Shown here: piece after piece, positions 1 to 9,547 of the stretch
How the letters are laid out: each line of letters begins with the position of its first letter
Numbering within the stretch: the first letter of the stretch is position 1
NCBI GenBank assembly: GCA_004564215.1
Contig: CP024846.1
Location: 1,302,001 to 1,366,000, forward strand
Origin: Beijerinckiaceae bacterium
GTDB lineage: Bacteria > Pseudomonadota > Alphaproteobacteria > Rhizobiales > Beijerinckiaceae
Direction of reading: 5' to 3'
DNA: 64,000 bases
Translations under genes and position numbers: made by a program
Notes under the pieces: model-generated
Database searches by the model: none
Seen by the model: the letters and a program-made list of their open reading frames with translations, nothing else
What the model was told of the DNA's origin: nothing

Positions 1-33
1 AGCGTCGCCGGCATTGCCGGCGCGCATCAACAT
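1..33 (-). CDS. 5' end of a divergent gene, possibly GNAT acetyltransferase (partial)
   Basis: On the minus strand an ATG at 33 is preceded by AAGGA about nine bases upstream and opens a frame reading MLMRAGNAGDA before the window ends. This beginning resembles the first strand of GNAT acetyltransferases (hydrophobic-R-A...D-A), but eleven codons are too few for a real family call. It would be transcribed away from the bufferin operon and share its upstream region. Confidence 0.25.
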   Translation of the reverse strand, partial: MLMRAGNAGDA

Positions 34-167
34 GGCCCATTCCTTTTCCCGAGCGTCGCCCCGCACAAATATCCCATTCGCTTAGTTCGGAGCTCACGGC
101 TCGCGCGTTACATCCAACGCGAGATTTCGCTATCACGTTTTTGTTGGAGTGAAAATGCGCCGCTGCC

Positions 168-195
168 GTAACGCCGGCGCTCGCTCAAACGTACA
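168..195 (+). promoter_or_regulatory. Candidate ECF-sigma (SigF-like) promoter of the bufferin operon
   Basis: GTAACG (168-173) and CGTACA (190-195) are separated by 16 bases and lie about 93 bases before the bufA1 start. As I recall it, the promoter of the Caulobacter heavy-metal-responsive sigma factor SigF, which drives bufferin-type operons, is GTAACC-N16-CGAA. The match is good in the -35 half and partial in the -10 half. A TATAAT at 235-240 without a clear -35 box is an alternative start signal. Confidence 0.35.
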
Positions 196-287
196 AGAAA
201 GTGTAGAAACGGTCCGCCGTTTCCTCGGCGGGGATATAATTCGAGCTTTCCCGCCTTCTACGGCTTTCGTTCGTAAAGGAACCAAAC

Positions 288-575
288 ATGATCACCAAAA
301 CCGACATTACCGCCGCCACCCTCGCCGCCGCGCTCGCACTGCTCGCCGGGCCCCTCGCAGCCCAGGAGATGGGCGGTGAAAAGGCCGGGAAAGAAAAGTG
401 CTATGGCGTCTCGCTCAAGGGGCAAAACGACTGCGCGGCCGGTGCCGGCACGAGCTGCGCTGGCACGTCAAAGGTCGATTATGACGGCACGATCTGGAAA
501 TATGTGCCCAAGGGAACCTGCGAGACCATGAAGACCCCCAATGGCACCGGTTCGTTGAAGCCTTCCAAGTCCTGA
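288..575 (+). CDS. bufA1: Bufferin precursor peptide (DUF2282 family)
   Basis: A 95-residue exported precursor with a Sec-type signal (hydrophobic residues 9-25, cleavage near LAA-Q) and a core with four cysteines at 38, 49, 57 and 78 in the family pattern KCYG...NDC...SCAGTS...GTC. In characterised bufferins, cysteines of the core are converted by a DUF692 enzyme with its DUF2063 partner to thiooxazole heterocycles that bind copper in the periplasm. AAAGGA at 275-280 supports the ATG at 288. The modification genes follow directly. The family call rests on the core motif and the operon; the metal specificity here is inferred. Confidence 0.88.
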   Translation: MITKTDITAATLAAALALLAGPLAAQEMGGEKAGKEKCYGVSLKGQNDCAAGAGTSCAGTSKVDYDGTIWKYVPKGTCETMKTPNGTGSLKPSKS

Positions 576-667
576 CCTTGCGACAGGGGCACGCGGGCTC
601 CGCGAGCCCCCTTGTTGCGGCGCGGCATTTTGCGAGCCGAGGTTGAGCCGAAGTGGAGAGTGCAGCC

Positions 668-1534
668 ATGCCCATGATGCAACTTCCCGTCAGCGTTGGC
701 GTCGGCTTCAAGCCGCAGCATTTCGCGGCAATTGCCAGCGCCCCGCAACCGCTTGGTTTTTTCGAAGTGCATGCCGAGAATTACATGGGCGCTGGGGGCG
801 CGCCCCATGCGCAGTTGCAATTTCTCCGCGAGAATTATGCCTTGTCGCTGCATGGCGTTGGGCTCAACATTGGGGCCGAAGGACCGCTCGATCGCGACCA
901 TCTGGCGCGTCTGAAGCGGCTCTGCGAAGGCTATCAGCCGGAAAGCTTTTCAGAGCATCTTGCGTGGTCATCGCACGGCGACGTTTTCTTCAACGATCTG
1001 CTTCCCTTGCCCTATACCGAGGCGACTCTGGCCAGCGTGATCGAGCATGTCGACGAAGTGCAAAACGTGCTTGGGCGCCGCCTCCTTCTTGAGAATCCCG
1101 CGACCTATCTGCTTTTCAAGGAATCGACAATTCCGGAGACCGCGTTTTTGCAAGCGATCGCGCGCGCGACCGGATGCGGACTTCTGCTCGACGTCAACAA
1201 TGTCTTCGTTTCGGCCCGCAATCACGCGACCGATGCGCATGCCTATCTCGCCGAGTTTCCGTTCGATCTGGTTGGTGAAATTCATCTCGCCGGTCATTTC
1301 GAAACGGTCGACGACCAAGGTTTCCCCCTGTGCATCGATGCGCATGGATCGCCCGTCATCGACGATGTCTTCGCCTTGTTCGATCAGGTGATCTCCCGCA
1401 CCGGTCCGCTTCCAACCTTGATCGAATGGGACAATGATGTGCCGGATTGGCAAAGCCTCCTGGCCGAGGCGCTGTCCGCGCAGGCCCATTTGGATCGGGC
1501 GAAATCTGTCGGTGCCGCGACGGTTGCAGCCTGA
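668..1534 (+). CDS. bufB: DUF692 multinuclear iron peptide-modifying enzyme (BufB)
   Basis: A 288-residue DUF692 TIM-barrel protein. The conserved metal-site blocks are all present: [46 protein letters not shown] and LIEWDND, which carry the His, Glu, Asp and Asn ligands of the iron centre. Members oxidise cysteines in precursor peptides, as MbnB does for methanobactin; here the substrate should be the BufA1 core. The ATG at 668 has GGAG at 655-658. An in-frame GTG at 653 is less likely because the Shine-Dalgarno lies inside that extension. The stop overlaps the next start (TGATG). Confidence 0.9.
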   Translation: MPMMQLPVSVGVGFKPQHFAAIASAPQPLGFFEVHAENYMGAGGAPHAQLQFLRENYALSLHGVGLNIGAEGPLDRDHLARLKRLCEGYQPESFSEHLAWSSHGDVFFNDLLPLPYTEATLASVIEHVDEVQNVLGRRLLLENPATYLLFKESTIPETAFLQAIARATGCGLLLDVNNVFVSARNHATDAHAYLAEFPFDLVGEIHLAGHFETVDDQGFPLCIDAHGSPVIDDVFALFDQVISRTGPLPTLIEWDNDVPDWQSLLAEALSAQAHLDRAKSVGAATVAA

Positions 1535-2322
1535 TGGAGCTCGACTCTGTTATGCCGAAGACATGCCAAAGCGATTTCGCCAGCGCCCTCCTCGACCCGG
1601 ATAAGCCCGTGCCGAACGATGTGACCTCGCACAGCTGCGATGTTCCGCAAAAACGTTTCGGGGTATATCGCAACAATGTCATGGTCGGTCTTGCCGGCGC
1701 CTTGGAGGCGCGCTTTCCGGCTACACGCAAAATCGTGGGCGAAGAGTTCTTCGGGCTCGCTGCAAAAGTTTTCGCGGCCGCGCATCCGCCGCGCTCGCCC
1801 CTGCTGATGTTCTTTGGCGATGATTTTCCGGCGTTTTTGGCGGCGTTTGAGCCGGCGCGAAGCGTGCCTTATCTGGCGGATGTCGCACGGCTGGAAGCAG
1901 CCCGCACACGCGCCTATCACGCAGCCGACGCAAAACCTTTGACACCAGCAGAACTCAGCCGCGTGCCTCAAACCGCGTTGGCCGGGCTGCGGTTCACCAT
2001 GCACCCCGCCGTCGAAATAGTGACCTCGACTTATCCGATTGTCACGATCTGGGCGATGAACGCCGGCGAAACGGACCTCGCGCCGGTGACGGATTGGCAT
2101 GCCGAGGATGCGCTTGTATCGCGCCCCGGTCTCGATGTCGAAGTCCGCGGTTTGCCGGCCGGCAGCGCGGTGTTCTTGCAAAAGCTTGCGGCGGGCGAAC
2201 ACTTCGGATCTGCCGCGGCCGCGGCTTTCGCCGCTACCCCGCAGTTCGACCTGCCGCTCAATCTCGCCCTGTTGTTTACCGGACTCATCGTCGAAATGAC
2301 CGAAAATGTCGAGGCCTCTTGA
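1534..2322 (+). CDS. bufC: DUF2063 partner protein (BufC), RiPP recognition
   Basis: A 262-residue protein with an N-terminal DUF2063 domain (first ~100 residues, including the block FGVYRNNVMVGLAGALEARFP). In bufferin and methanobactin-like systems this partner binds the precursor and presents it to the DUF692 enzyme; the older label of DNA-binding domain is probably misleading. The start overlaps the bufB stop by one base (TGATG), indicating translational coupling and a stoichiometric complex. A second in-frame ATG lies at 1552. Confidence 0.85.
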   Translation: MELDSVMPKTCQSDFASALLDPDKPVPNDVTSHSCDVPQKRFGVYRNNVMVGLAGALEARFPATRKIVGEEFFGLAAKVFAAAHPPRSPLLMFFGDDFPAFLAAFEPARSVPYLADVARLEAARTRAYHAADAKPLTPAELSRVPQTALAGLRFTMHPAVEIVTSTYPIVTIWAMNAGETDLAPVTDWHAEDALVSRPGLDVEVRGLPAGSAVFLQKLAAGEHFGSAAAAAFAATPQFDLPLNLALLFTGLIVEMTENVEAS

Positions 2323-2813
2323 TGACCAGAATCCCGCAAGTTGAAGCTGAAGACTCCTCGATGTTGGATCGCTTGATCGGCGCGGCGATTGCGACTTTGG
2401 ACAAGATTCCGCAATCGCTCATCTCGCTCGCGGCGCGGATTTTTCCGGCCGCCGTGTTCTGGATGTCGGGACAGACGAAGATTGAAGGCTTCCACGTGAC
2501 CGATAATGCGATCGCGCTGTTTCGCGACGAATATGCCTTGCCTTGGATCGATCCCGAACTGGCCGCGAAAATCGCGGCTTTCAGCGAGCATTTTTTTCCG
2601 ATCCTGCTTGTCGTCGGCCTCGCAAGCCGCTTGTCCGCCCTGGCGCTCCTCTGCATGACTGCGGTGATAGAGATTTTCGTCTATCCCGACGCGTGGCCAA
2701 CGCATGGCGTCTGGGCGACCTGTTTTCTCGTCGTCATCGCGCGCGGCCCAGGGATCTTTTCCCTCGATCATTTGATCGCGCTTTTCTGGCAACGCCGTTC
2801 CCATCGCGCTTAA
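2322..2813 (+). CDS. DoxX-family inner-membrane protein of the bufferin operon
   Basis: A 163-residue DoxX-type protein with about four hydrophobic segments, including a first helix through ARIFPAAVFWMSGQTK, the block LLVVGLASRLSALALLCMTAVI, and a last helix near GVWATCFLVVIARGPG. DoxX proteins commonly close bufferin operons, and a role in redox or quinone-linked support of peptide modification has been suggested. Its start overlaps the bufC stop (TGATG), so it belongs to the same transcript. Its exact role is unknown. Confidence 0.82.
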   Translation: MTRIPQVEAEDSSMLDRLIGAAIATLDKIPQSLISLAARIFPAAVFWMSGQTKIEGFHVTDNAIALFRDEYALPWIDPELAAKIAAFSEHFFPILLVVGLASRLSALALLCMTAVIEIFVYPDAWPTHGVWATCFLVVIARGPGIFSLDHLIALFWQRRSHRA

Positions 2814-2955
2814 ACGCTCCCCGCGACGATAGGAAGATTTGGTCACGCTAAAAGTTGACTAACCTTATTGCCTTACTGGGCTGATCACAAATTAGGCATG
2901 CCTCTTTTAAACTGTCGTGGCTTCGTTACATTATTGTCATAAAACTTTCAAAAAA

Positions 2956-2973
2956 TGAGGCCGCACTGCCTCA
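2956..2973 (+). promoter_or_regulatory. Hairpin just before the ribosome-binding site of the small secreted protein
   Basis: TGAGGC (2956-2961) and GCCTCA (2968-2973) form a perfect six-pair stem with a six-base loop, ending one base before the TAGGGAG ribosome-binding region of the gene at 2988. It may tune translation, but no regulator is suggested by the sequence. Confidence 0.35.
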
Positions 2974-2987
2974 GTAGGGAGCATGTT

Positions 2988-3221
2988 ATGAACAAATTGA
3001 TCGCATTGGCTTGCTTAGCTATTTCATGCGGCATGGTCACTGCAGCTTCCGCGCAGATGTTACCTCCGGATGCGCGCTATGGAATCCAAACCTCTCCGCC
3101 CTATCCGGTGTACGAGGGTCGTTCGATCTATCGCCTGGAAGACCCAAGCGCTTTCTGGTCCGGAGCGGACGAGAAAGGGTATCAATCCGGCGATCCGCAG
3201 AACCCCCGAAGCGGTGACTGA
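2988..3221 (+). CDS. Small secreted protein, unknown function
   Basis: A 77-residue protein with a clear signal peptide (hydrophobic core IALACLAISCG, cleavage after AASA) and a short mature part rich in Pro, Tyr and Asp. The ATG at 2988 is preceded by TAGGGAG; an upstream in-frame ATG at 2955 would put the signal core too far from the N-terminus. I do not recognise a family. It stands alone between the bufferin operon and nadC. Confidence 0.6.
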   Translation: MNKLIALACLAISCGMVTAASAQMLPPDARYGIQTSPPYPVYEGRSIYRLEDPSAFWSGADEKGYQSGDPQNPRSGD

Positions 3222-3265
3222 ACTTAAGGCAGCCTGATCCGCGATATTGGTTTTCGGGTCAGGCT

Positions 3266-4120
3266 CTACGCTTCGAAGTCCAACCCAATATCGAGAACGG
3301 CGGCACTATGCGTGAGCCAGCCGATCGAAATGAGGTCGACCCCCGTTGCCGCGATTGCGGGGGCCGTTGATGGCGTGACCCGCCCCGATGCTTCGGTAAG
3401 CGCGCGGCCTCCGACCAGCGTGACGGCCCTGGCCAGGGTATCCAAATCCATATTGTCGAGGAGCACGACATCGACGCCCTCGCCGAGCGCCTCCTTGAGC
3501 TGCTCCAGATTATCGACCTCCAGTTCGATTTTAACCAGATGCCCGGCCCCGGCACGGGCGCGGCGGAGAGCTTGGGTAACCCCGCCCGCGATCGCGACAT
3601 GATTGTCCTTGATTAGGATCGCGTCATCGAGACCGAAGCGATGATTGGCACCACCTCCCGCGCGCACCGCATATTTTTCGAGCGCGCGCAGGCCTGGAGT
3701 CGTCTTGCGGGTACAAACGATTTTGGCCTTGGTCCCGGCAACAGCCGCCACGATCAAAGCCGTGGCACTCGCGATGCCGCTCAAATGGCCGAGAAAATTC
3801 AGCGCGGTCCGCTCCGCGGTCAACACCCCGCGGGCCGGCCCGAATAGAGTCGCAATCACATCGCCCGGCGCGACACGAGCGCCGTCTTCGCGTTCGATGC
3901 GCAACTCGATCTTTGCGTCGATCAGCTCGAAGGCGAGGCGGGCAAGGTCAAGACCGGCCACCACGCCGCTCTCGCGCGCAACCAGCGCGGCCCGCGCCGT
4001 GAGCCCAACCGGCACCACCGCATCGGTCGTGAGATCGCCCGCGCGGCCGAGGTCTTCGAGAAGCGCGGCGCGCACGAGGGGCTCGAACATGATCCGCGCG
4101 AGCGGCGGTGGCGGCGTCAT
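3266..4120 (-). CDS. nadC: Quinolinate phosphoribosyltransferase (decarboxylating)
   Basis: NadC converts quinolinate and PRPP to nicotinate mononucleotide, the third step of de novo NAD synthesis. The 284-residue protein has the usual length and motifs: [11 protein letters not shown] near the start, [19 protein letters not shown] for phosphate binding, DAILIKDNH, and LLDNMD near the C-terminus. The ATG at 4120 follows GGAAAGGG; a longer frame from a TTG at 4141 lacks a good site. It is the last gene of nadABC, 56 bases after nadB. Confidence 0.95.
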   Translation of the reverse strand: MTPPPPLARIMFEPLVRAALLEDLGRAGDLTTDAVVPVGLTARAALVARESGVVAGLDLARLAFELIDAKIELRIEREDGARVAPGDVIATLFGPARGVLTAERTALNFLGHLSGIASATALIVAAVAGTKAKIVCTRKTTPGLRALEKYAVRAGGGANHRFGLDDAILIKDNHVAIAGGVTQALRRARAGAGHLVKIELEVDNLEQLKEALGEGVDVVLLDNMDLDTLARAVTLVGGRALTEASGRVTPSTAPAIAATGVDLISIGWLTHSAAVLDIGLDFEA

Positions 4121-4176
4121 GCGCTGGCCCTTTCCAGGCAAACTTTTAACCGGCTAAGCGGAAGCCTGCACGGAAC

Positions 4177-5703
4177 TCAGTCAGCAGGCTCGAAAGCAAG
4201 TTCCCGCGCGTGAGCGAGCGCCGCTTCGAGATGCAACGTGCTTCTCGCCGCGGGGCTGGCACGATCCGGGAAGTCCGTGCGCGCATGAGCGCCGCGACTT
4301 TCCTGGCGGCGGAGAGCGGCGATTGCGATCATCAATCCGACAATGGCCGGATCGCGCGCCGCGCCATTGCCAAGCGCCATCGGTAAAAGCTTTCCCGCCG
4401 CCGCCGCCAAACCATCGCCATCGCGCAAGACGCCGGCGGCGCGGGTGAGGATAGGGCGCACGGGAGCCGGATCGGGGCAGATCATGGCCGAAGCTTGGAC
4501 ACGCGGCTTGCGCCGGGCCGTCGGGACCGCCGCGATGCTTTCGGCGATAAGCCGACCGCAAACCGCCGCCTCGAGCAGCGAATTGCTGGCCAGACGATTG
4601 GCGCCGTGCAGCCCGGTGCAGGCCGCCTCACCACAGGCCCATAAGCCTTGAACCGACGTCCTGCCGCTGAGATCGACGGCAATGCCGCCCATGTGATAAT
4701 GCGCGGCGGGCCGGACCGGAATGGGTTGCGTCACAGGGTCGATGCCGGCAGCCTGGCAGAAACTTGTAATGGCCGGAAAGCGGCGCGGAAAATCGAGATC
4801 GGGGACATCCCGTGCATCGAGAAAAACCCGATGGCCGGCCGCCATATGCCGCCAAACCGCCCGCGCGACGATATCACGTGCAGCCAGTTCGGCGCCGGGC
4901 TCCCCAGCCATGAAGCGGTGTCCGGTCTCGTCGATCAGGATCGCGCCTTCGCCGCGCACCGTTTCGCTGATGAGCTTGAGCGGAAACGAGTCGCTGTCGA
5001 GAGCCGTCGGGTGAAACTGAATGAATTCGAGATCGGCCATCCGTGCGCCGGCCTTGGCCGCCAGCGCGAGGCCCTGCCCCCATGACCCGGCTGGATTGGT
5101 GCCGTATTGGAAAAGTCCGCCGATCCCCCCCGTGGCGACGACGACGCGATCGGCCGCGAAAACCACCGGTCCGCCAGAGATGTCGACAAGAACCCCGGCC
5201 ACCGCCTCGTCGTCGAGGATCAATTCGCGGGCTTCAGCTCCCTCGATCACGGTAATGGATGGGGTTTGGCGCACGAGATGGGTTAGCGCCCGCATGATTT
5301 CACGCCCGCTGGCATCGCCACCGGCGTGCGCGATTCGACGGCGCGAATGCGCCGCTTCAAGGCCGAGCGCGATTTTGCCATGGCTGTCCCGATCGAAGGG
5401 AACGCCCCGCCGGCTCAAATCGGAAATTGCCGCCGGCGCCGCCGCGAGGATGGTGCGTGCCACCGCGCGGTCGCAAAGGCCGTCACCTGCCTTCAATGTA
5501 TCGGTCAAGTGCAGCGAAAGATCATCGTCCGGCCCAAGGCTTGCGGCAACCCCGCCTTGCGCGAGCACGCTCGAGGACTCGGATGCGAGCGGTGCCTTGC
5601 TCAGCAGGATCACCGGCGCCGGAGCCATGGAAAGGGCTGCGGTGAGACCGGCGAGGCCGCCGCCAATGATGACGCAGGCGCCGCGCGTGTCGACCGCTTC
5701 CAT
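4177..5703 (-). CDS. nadB: L-aspartate oxidase
   Basis: NadB oxidises L-aspartate to iminoaspartate with FAD, the first step of de novo NAD synthesis. The 508-residue protein has an N-terminal dinucleotide fold (IIGGGLAGLTAAL), the ATGGIGGLF flavin block, the active-site stretch FIQFHPTAL, and a C-terminal nucleotide-contacting region YHMGGIAVD...CGEAACTGLHGANRLASNSLLE. The ATG at 5703 overlaps the nadA stop (TGATG), so the two are coupled. Confidence 0.95.
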   Translation of the reverse strand: MEAVDTRGACVIIGGGLAGLTAALSMAPAPVILLSKAPLASESSSVLAQGGVAASLGPDDDLSLHLTDTLKAGDGLCDRAVARTILAAAPAAISDLSRRGVPFDRDSHGKIALGLEAAHSRRRIAHAGGDASGREIMRALTHLVRQTPSITVIEGAEARELILDDEAVAGVLVDISGGPVVFAADRVVVATGGIGGLFQYGTNPAGSWGQGLALAAKAGARMADLEFIQFHPTALDSDSFPLKLISETVRGEGAILIDETGHRFMAGEPGAELAARDIVARAVWRHMAAGHRVFLDARDVPDLDFPRRFPAITSFCQAAGIDPVTQPIPVRPAAHYHMGGIAVDLSGRTSVQGLWACGEAACTGLHGANRLASNSLLEAAVCGRLIAESIAAVPTARRKPRVQASAMICPDPAPVRPILTRAAGVLRDGDGLAAAAGKLLPMALGNGAARDPAIVGLMIAIAALRRQESRGAHARTDFPDRASPAARSTLHLEAALAHARELAFEPAD

Positions 5704-6704
5704 CACTTCACCGCCAGCATGCGTTCGACGGCGCGGCGCGCGGAAACCGCAATTTCAGGATCGATCTGCACTTCATGCTGCATGGTCTCCAACGCATGCC
5801 GGATGTTGCGCAGCGTAATCTTCTTCATATGCGGGCAGAGATTGCAGGGGCGGATGAACTCGAGTTCGGGATATTGCAGGGCGACGTTGTCGCTCATCGA
5901 GCATTCCGTCAGCAGCACCACCCTGGCGGGCCGATGGTTGTTCACATAGGCCGACATGGCGGCCGTCGATCCTGCGAAATCAGCTTCGGCCACGACTTCG
6001 GGCGGACATTCGGGATGCGCCAAAACGATCACGCCCGGATAATCCTCGCGCAATTCGCGGACTTCCTCGGCGCTGAAGCGTTCATGCACTTCGCAATGAC
6101 CGGACCAGGCGATGACCTTGACATTCGTCTCTGCGGCAATGTTTCGCGCCAGAAACTCGTCGGGCAACATGATGACGCGATCCACACCCAGCGATTCGAT
6201 CACGGCGCGCGCATTGCCGGAGGTGCAGCAAATATCCGAAAGAGCTTTCACCGCGGCCGACGTGTTCACATAGGTGACGATCGGAACCCCCGGATAGGTT
6301 TGCCGGAGCAACCGGACATCCTCCGGCCTGATCGAGTCCGCAAGCGAACATCCAGCGCCCGTATCGGGAATGAGAACGGTTTTTTCCGGGTTCAACAGTT
6401 TCGCCGTTTCGGCCATGAAATGAACGCCGGCCAGGACGATGACATCGGCATCGGCGGTCATGGCTTCGCGGGCAAGGGCAAGGCTGTCGCCGACGAAATC
6501 GGCAACGCAGTGAAAAATCTCGGGCGTCTGGTAATTATGCGCGAGGACCACGGCATTCCGGGTCCGCTTCAACGTCATAATGGCGTCGATGTCCTGCGCA
6601 TGGACCGGCCACTCGATCGCCGGGATGGCATGGCTCACCTTCGCATAGAGGTTTTCCGCGTAGAGATTTTTCGCGCGAAGCGTTTCCGAACCCGGTACCG
6701 CCAT
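5703..6704 (-). CDS. nadA: Quinolinate synthase ([4Fe-4S])
   Basis: NadA condenses iminoaspartate with dihydroxyacetone phosphate to quinolinate. The 333-residue protein carries the cluster cysteines in [15 protein letters not shown] and [11 protein letters not shown], plus the substrate blocks [14 protein letters not shown] and YVNTSA. The ATG at 6704 is preceded by GGAG at a good distance; an upstream extension to 6767 would run across the putative operator and is rejected. It is the first gene of nadABC and lies just downstream of nadQ. Confidence 0.95.
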   Translation of the reverse strand: MAVPGSETLRAKNLYAENLYAKVSHAIPAIEWPVHAQDIDAIMTLKRTRNAVVLAHNYQTPEIFHCVADFVGDSLALAREAMTADADVIVLAGVHFMAETAKLLNPEKTVLIPDTGAGCSLADSIRPEDVRLLRQTYPGVPIVTYVNTSAAVKALSDICCTSGNARAVIESLGVDRVIMLPDEFLARNIAAETNVKVIAWSGHCEVHERFSAEEVRELREDYPGVIVLAHPECPPEVVAEADFAGSTAAMSAYVNNHRPARVVLLTECSMSDNVALQYPELEFIRPCNLCPHMKKITLRNIRHALETMQHEVQIDPEIAVSARRAVERMLAVK

Positions 6705-6737
6705 AGCCTTATACTCCAACCGAGCATTACATACACA

Positions 6738-6756
6738 TATGCTGGTATTGAGCATA
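6738..6756. promoter_or_regulatory. Candidate NadQ operator before nadA
   Basis: TATGCT-N7-AGCATA is a perfect inverted repeat of 19 bases in the 59-base gap between the nadQ stop and the nadA start. A further GAGCAT copy lies at 6722-6727. The position in front of nadABC, next to the gene for the family regulator, suggests the site through which NadQ represses NAD synthesis. I could not compare it with a curated motif. Confidence 0.6.
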
Positions 6757-6763
6757 AGATTTG

Positions 6764-7762
6764 TCAAGCCCTGGAGATCGGCAATTTGGTTCCGACGACG
6801 GCGCGTTCGCTGATCACGTCGCGGCGGAAGCGAAACAGTTTCGCGGGACGCCCGCCGGTGTCGGGGGTGGTTTCCCCGGTTTCCTCGACCAGTTCCTGCT
6901 GCGCGATCAGGCGCCGGAAATTCTGCTTGTGCACCAGCCGCCCCGCCAAGGCTTCGACGCAGCGCTGCAATTGGAGAAGCGTGAAGGTGGCCGGCATGAG
7001 CTCAAACACCACCGGGTGATATTTGATCTTGGCCCGCAGCCTCGCAATACCCGTTGCGAGAATACGGCGGTGATCCAGGATCATCGGCTGGCCCATGTCC
7101 GGCAGAACACTGGGAGTGCTGTTGCGAATGCCCCCCGGCAAGCTTCCGCGCGCGGCTTCTGGAATGAGTCCCGCTTCGTAAAGCAATTCATACCGCTGAA
7201 GAACGAGCTCCTCGTTCCAGGGGCGGCCATCGCGGCCGAAGGTGATCGAGATGCGGTGCCGACGATCCTGCTCCACGCTGGCATCGCGCGCGGCGCTCGC
7301 CCAGGCTTCAAGCCGAGGCAGCAGCGTTTCTTCGATCATCGCGGGCGGCCCGACGCGATGGTCTTCCCATGGAAAATACATATACCAGCTGCGCCAGCTC
7401 GCGTAATGCGCACCGGAAACGGGCTGCTCATGCGTCAACCCTAGATAGCTGATGGAAATCGAATGCTGCCCCGGGCCGCCCCGGTCCCGATCGGCGAAGG
7501 TATAAAGCTGTTCGACATAGCCGAGGGGGAGCCGAGTTTGGGCTTCGACCCAGGCGCGCAGTCCCGCCTGCAGCGAACGATGCTCAAGCTCAAAGGGACC
7601 GGACGGCAGAGCGCATTGATCCTGAATCGTCAGAACCCGCGGATCTCCGGAGGTGACAGCGGCAAGCACGGCAATAAGATCGGCAGCAATCCCACCCTGG
7701 ACCAGGTTCGGTGCGGCAGGGGCGCTCGCCTTGACCATACTGCTCTCGGGAAACGTGCCCAT
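6764..7762 (-). CDS. nadQ: NAD biosynthesis regulator NadQ
   Basis: A protein of about 332 residues of the alphaproteobacterial NAD-regulator family (COG4111-like), known to control nadABC. Recognised features are the central block [26 protein letters not shown] and a C-terminal winged-helix-like region near [22 protein letters not shown], also seen in NUDIX-related NAD regulators. It lies directly upstream of nadA in the same direction. The ATG at 7762 is chosen over a TTG three bases earlier; another ATG at 7738 is possible. The family call rests on overall similarity as remembered plus context. Confidence 0.8.
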   Translation of the reverse strand: MGTFPESSMVKASAPAAPNLVQGGIAADLIAVLAAVTSGDPRVLTIQDQCALPSGPFELEHRSLQAGLRAWVEAQTRLPLGYVEQLYTFADRDRGGPGQHSISISYLGLTHEQPVSGAHYASWRSWYMYFPWEDHRVGPPAMIEETLLPRLEAWASAARDASVEQDRRHRISITFGRDGRPWNEELVLQRYELLYEAGLIPEAARGSLPGGIRNSTPSVLPDMGQPMILDHRRILATGIARLRAKIKYHPVVFELMPATFTLLQLQRCVEALAGRLVHKQNFRRLIAQQELVEETGETTPDTGGRPAKLFRFRRDVISERAVVGTKLPISRA

Positions 7763-7929
7763 CAAACGGCGCCGTCACCGGGTTTCATGGAGTTTCGATC
7801 CGCTCGTGGGAACTTCAAATCCATATCGTCTTTTTGCGTTTTTGGGAACTATTATTACTGTTCGATCCATTTGTTTTTACATAATTTTCTCCCAAGGCTT
7901 CAGACTATTTGTGGACGTCGGGCCGCAAT

Positions 7930-8304
7930 TCAACCCAATTCCAAGGGGATTGCCGCAATCACATGGCGCGGCCAGCACCAGGGCGCGACAAAGATCGCAT
8001 CGCCGCGCAGCGTGAGCGGCGCCGCCCAAGGATTTGCCGCCAGCCAAACCCGTGCCGCGCGCGAAATGCGGCGAGTTTTGCTAAAACTGACCGCGGTCTT
8101 GGCCTCATCGAGGGTCGGCCGCACTTTCACTTCGACGAAGGCCACGGTGTCGCCCCGGCGGACAACAACGTCGATTTCGCCGCCGTGAACACGATAGCGG
8201 AAGGCCAGAACGCGGTAGCCCTTGAGCCGCAAGACAGCGAGCGCGACCCGCTCGGCCAGAATCCCCCGGCGATGCGCGAGCGCGCGGGAATGAGTGGACG
8301 TCAC
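7930..8304 (-). CDS. yraN: UPF0102 family protein YraN
   Basis: A 124-residue nuclease-fold protein with the family core [21 protein letters not shown], the Asp/Glu-x-Lys arrangement of restriction-endonuclease-like folds. Its function is not established. Translation begins at a GTG at 8304 that overlaps the rsmI stop (GTGA), so it is coupled to rsmI, the standard arrangement in Proteobacteria. Confidence 0.9.
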   Translation of the reverse strand: MTSTHSRALAHRRGILAERVALAVLRLKGYRVLAFRYRVHGGEIDVVVRRGDTVAFVEVKVRPTLDEAKTAVSFSKTRRISRAARVWLAANPWAAPLTLRGDAIFVAPWCWPRHVIAAIPLELG

Positions 8305-9302
8305 CGGGCCCGCACGGACAGCTCAAGCGCTCGGGCGTAAATCTTCCGGCGCGGTTGACCTGTCTCGGCCGACACGACGGCAGCGGCGTCCTTGACCGAG
8401 TAGGTTTCCAGCGCCTTGCCAAGCCGGGCATCGAGGGACTCCTGGCTTTCCCTGAACTCCTGGACGCCCGGCGGCCCGACAAGCACAACGATTTCGCCTT
8501 TGGGCGGCGTCTCTTGAGAAAAGCTCGCGGCCAGCTCCGGCAATGTCCCACGGCGGACGGTTTCATAATATTTGGTGAGTTCGCGCGCGATGGCCGCTTC
8601 GCGCGAACCGAGCACAGCAGATAAATCATTCAAGGTTTCCGCCACGCGACGCGGCGACTCGAAGAAAACCAACGTCCCGGGAATTGTCGCCAGTTCGGCA
8701 ATACGCTGACGCCGCGGACCGCTCTTGGGCGGCAGAAATCCTTCGAAGAAGAAACGATCGGTCGGCAGTCCCGCGACCACCAGCGCGGCGAGCACCGCCG
8801 AAGCCCCCGGAACTGACACCACCTCGATATTTTGCGCCAGGGCCTCGGTCACGAGCTTGAATCCCGGATCGGAAATCAAGGGCGTGCCCGCGTCCGACAC
8901 CAGGGCCAACGCCGCACCGCCCGCCAGTCGTGCCAGGAGGTGCGGACGAATGACGGCGGCATTATGCTCGTGATACGCGACCAGCGGCGTCGCTATCCCA
9001 TAATGCGCAAGCAAAGTTTTCGTGACCCGCGTGTCTTCGGCGATGATCGCGTCCGCCGCGGCGAGAGTCGCCAGCGCGCGAAACGAGATGTCGCCAAGGT
9101 TGCCAATCGGGGTGGCCACGACATGAAGTCCGCGCCGGATCGGCTCCGCCTCGGCTCTCAGACCGAAAGCCGTAAAAGCCCCCGACGCTTTTTCAGCCTC
9201 GGAACTTTTTGCGTGCAAGGTCGTGGCACGCGATAGCTCCCCTCCGGCAGCGACCCCCGACGGGGCCGAATTCCCGGGTCTGTTCGGATTGCCCGCGTTC
9301 AT
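8301..9302 (-). CDS. rsmI: 16S rRNA (cytidine-1402-2'-O)-methyltransferase
   Basis: RsmI methylates the 2'-hydroxyl of C1402 in the ribosomal P site using SAM. The 333-residue protein shows the tetrapyrrole-methylase fold signature [20 protein letters not shown], then [18 protein letters not shown] and the block [17 protein letters not shown]. About 55 residues at the N-terminus are a low-complexity extension beyond the usual start near [12 protein letters not shown]. It is divergent from the LpoA-like gene and precedes yraN. Confidence 0.95.
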   Translation of the reverse strand: MNAGNPNRPGNSAPSGVAAGGELSRATTLHAKSSEAEKASGAFTAFGLRAEAEPIRRGLHVVATPIGNLGDISFRALATLAAADAIIAEDTRVTKTLLAHYGIATPLVAYHEHNAAVIRPHLLARLAGGAALALVSDAGTPLISDPGFKLVTEALAQNIEVVSVPGASAVLAALVVAGLPTDRFFFEGFLPPKSGPRRQRIAELATIPGTLVFFESPRRVAETLNDLSAVLGSREAAIARELTKYYETVRRGTLPELAASFSQETPPKGEIVVLVGPPGVQEFRESQESLDARLGKALETYSVKDAAAVVSAETGQPRRKIYARALELSVRAR

Positions 9303-9547
9303 GGTCCCTATCCCGCCGGACGATCGCCGGCCCCTGTTAAAAAGCCACGTTCGTTAAAACATCCAATCGTTCTATTTATAGAACAAAGCCACTTTTTTAG
9401 CAAGTCAGGCTAAAGTCAATGGCCGCGTCTATTGCCGCCGTCCTTAATTTATGACTGAAAAGGGCATAGATCCATGCCATCTCCGGATATGATCCCTTTG
9501 CGACCCGTTAAGTTTATGGAAAAGCAGGCTGTAGGAGCTTTGCACGG

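Noticed and set aside
5775..7019. A 414-codon open frame antisense to nadA and the end of nadQ
   Set aside because: Shadow of conserved genes; it would also cross the nadA operator.
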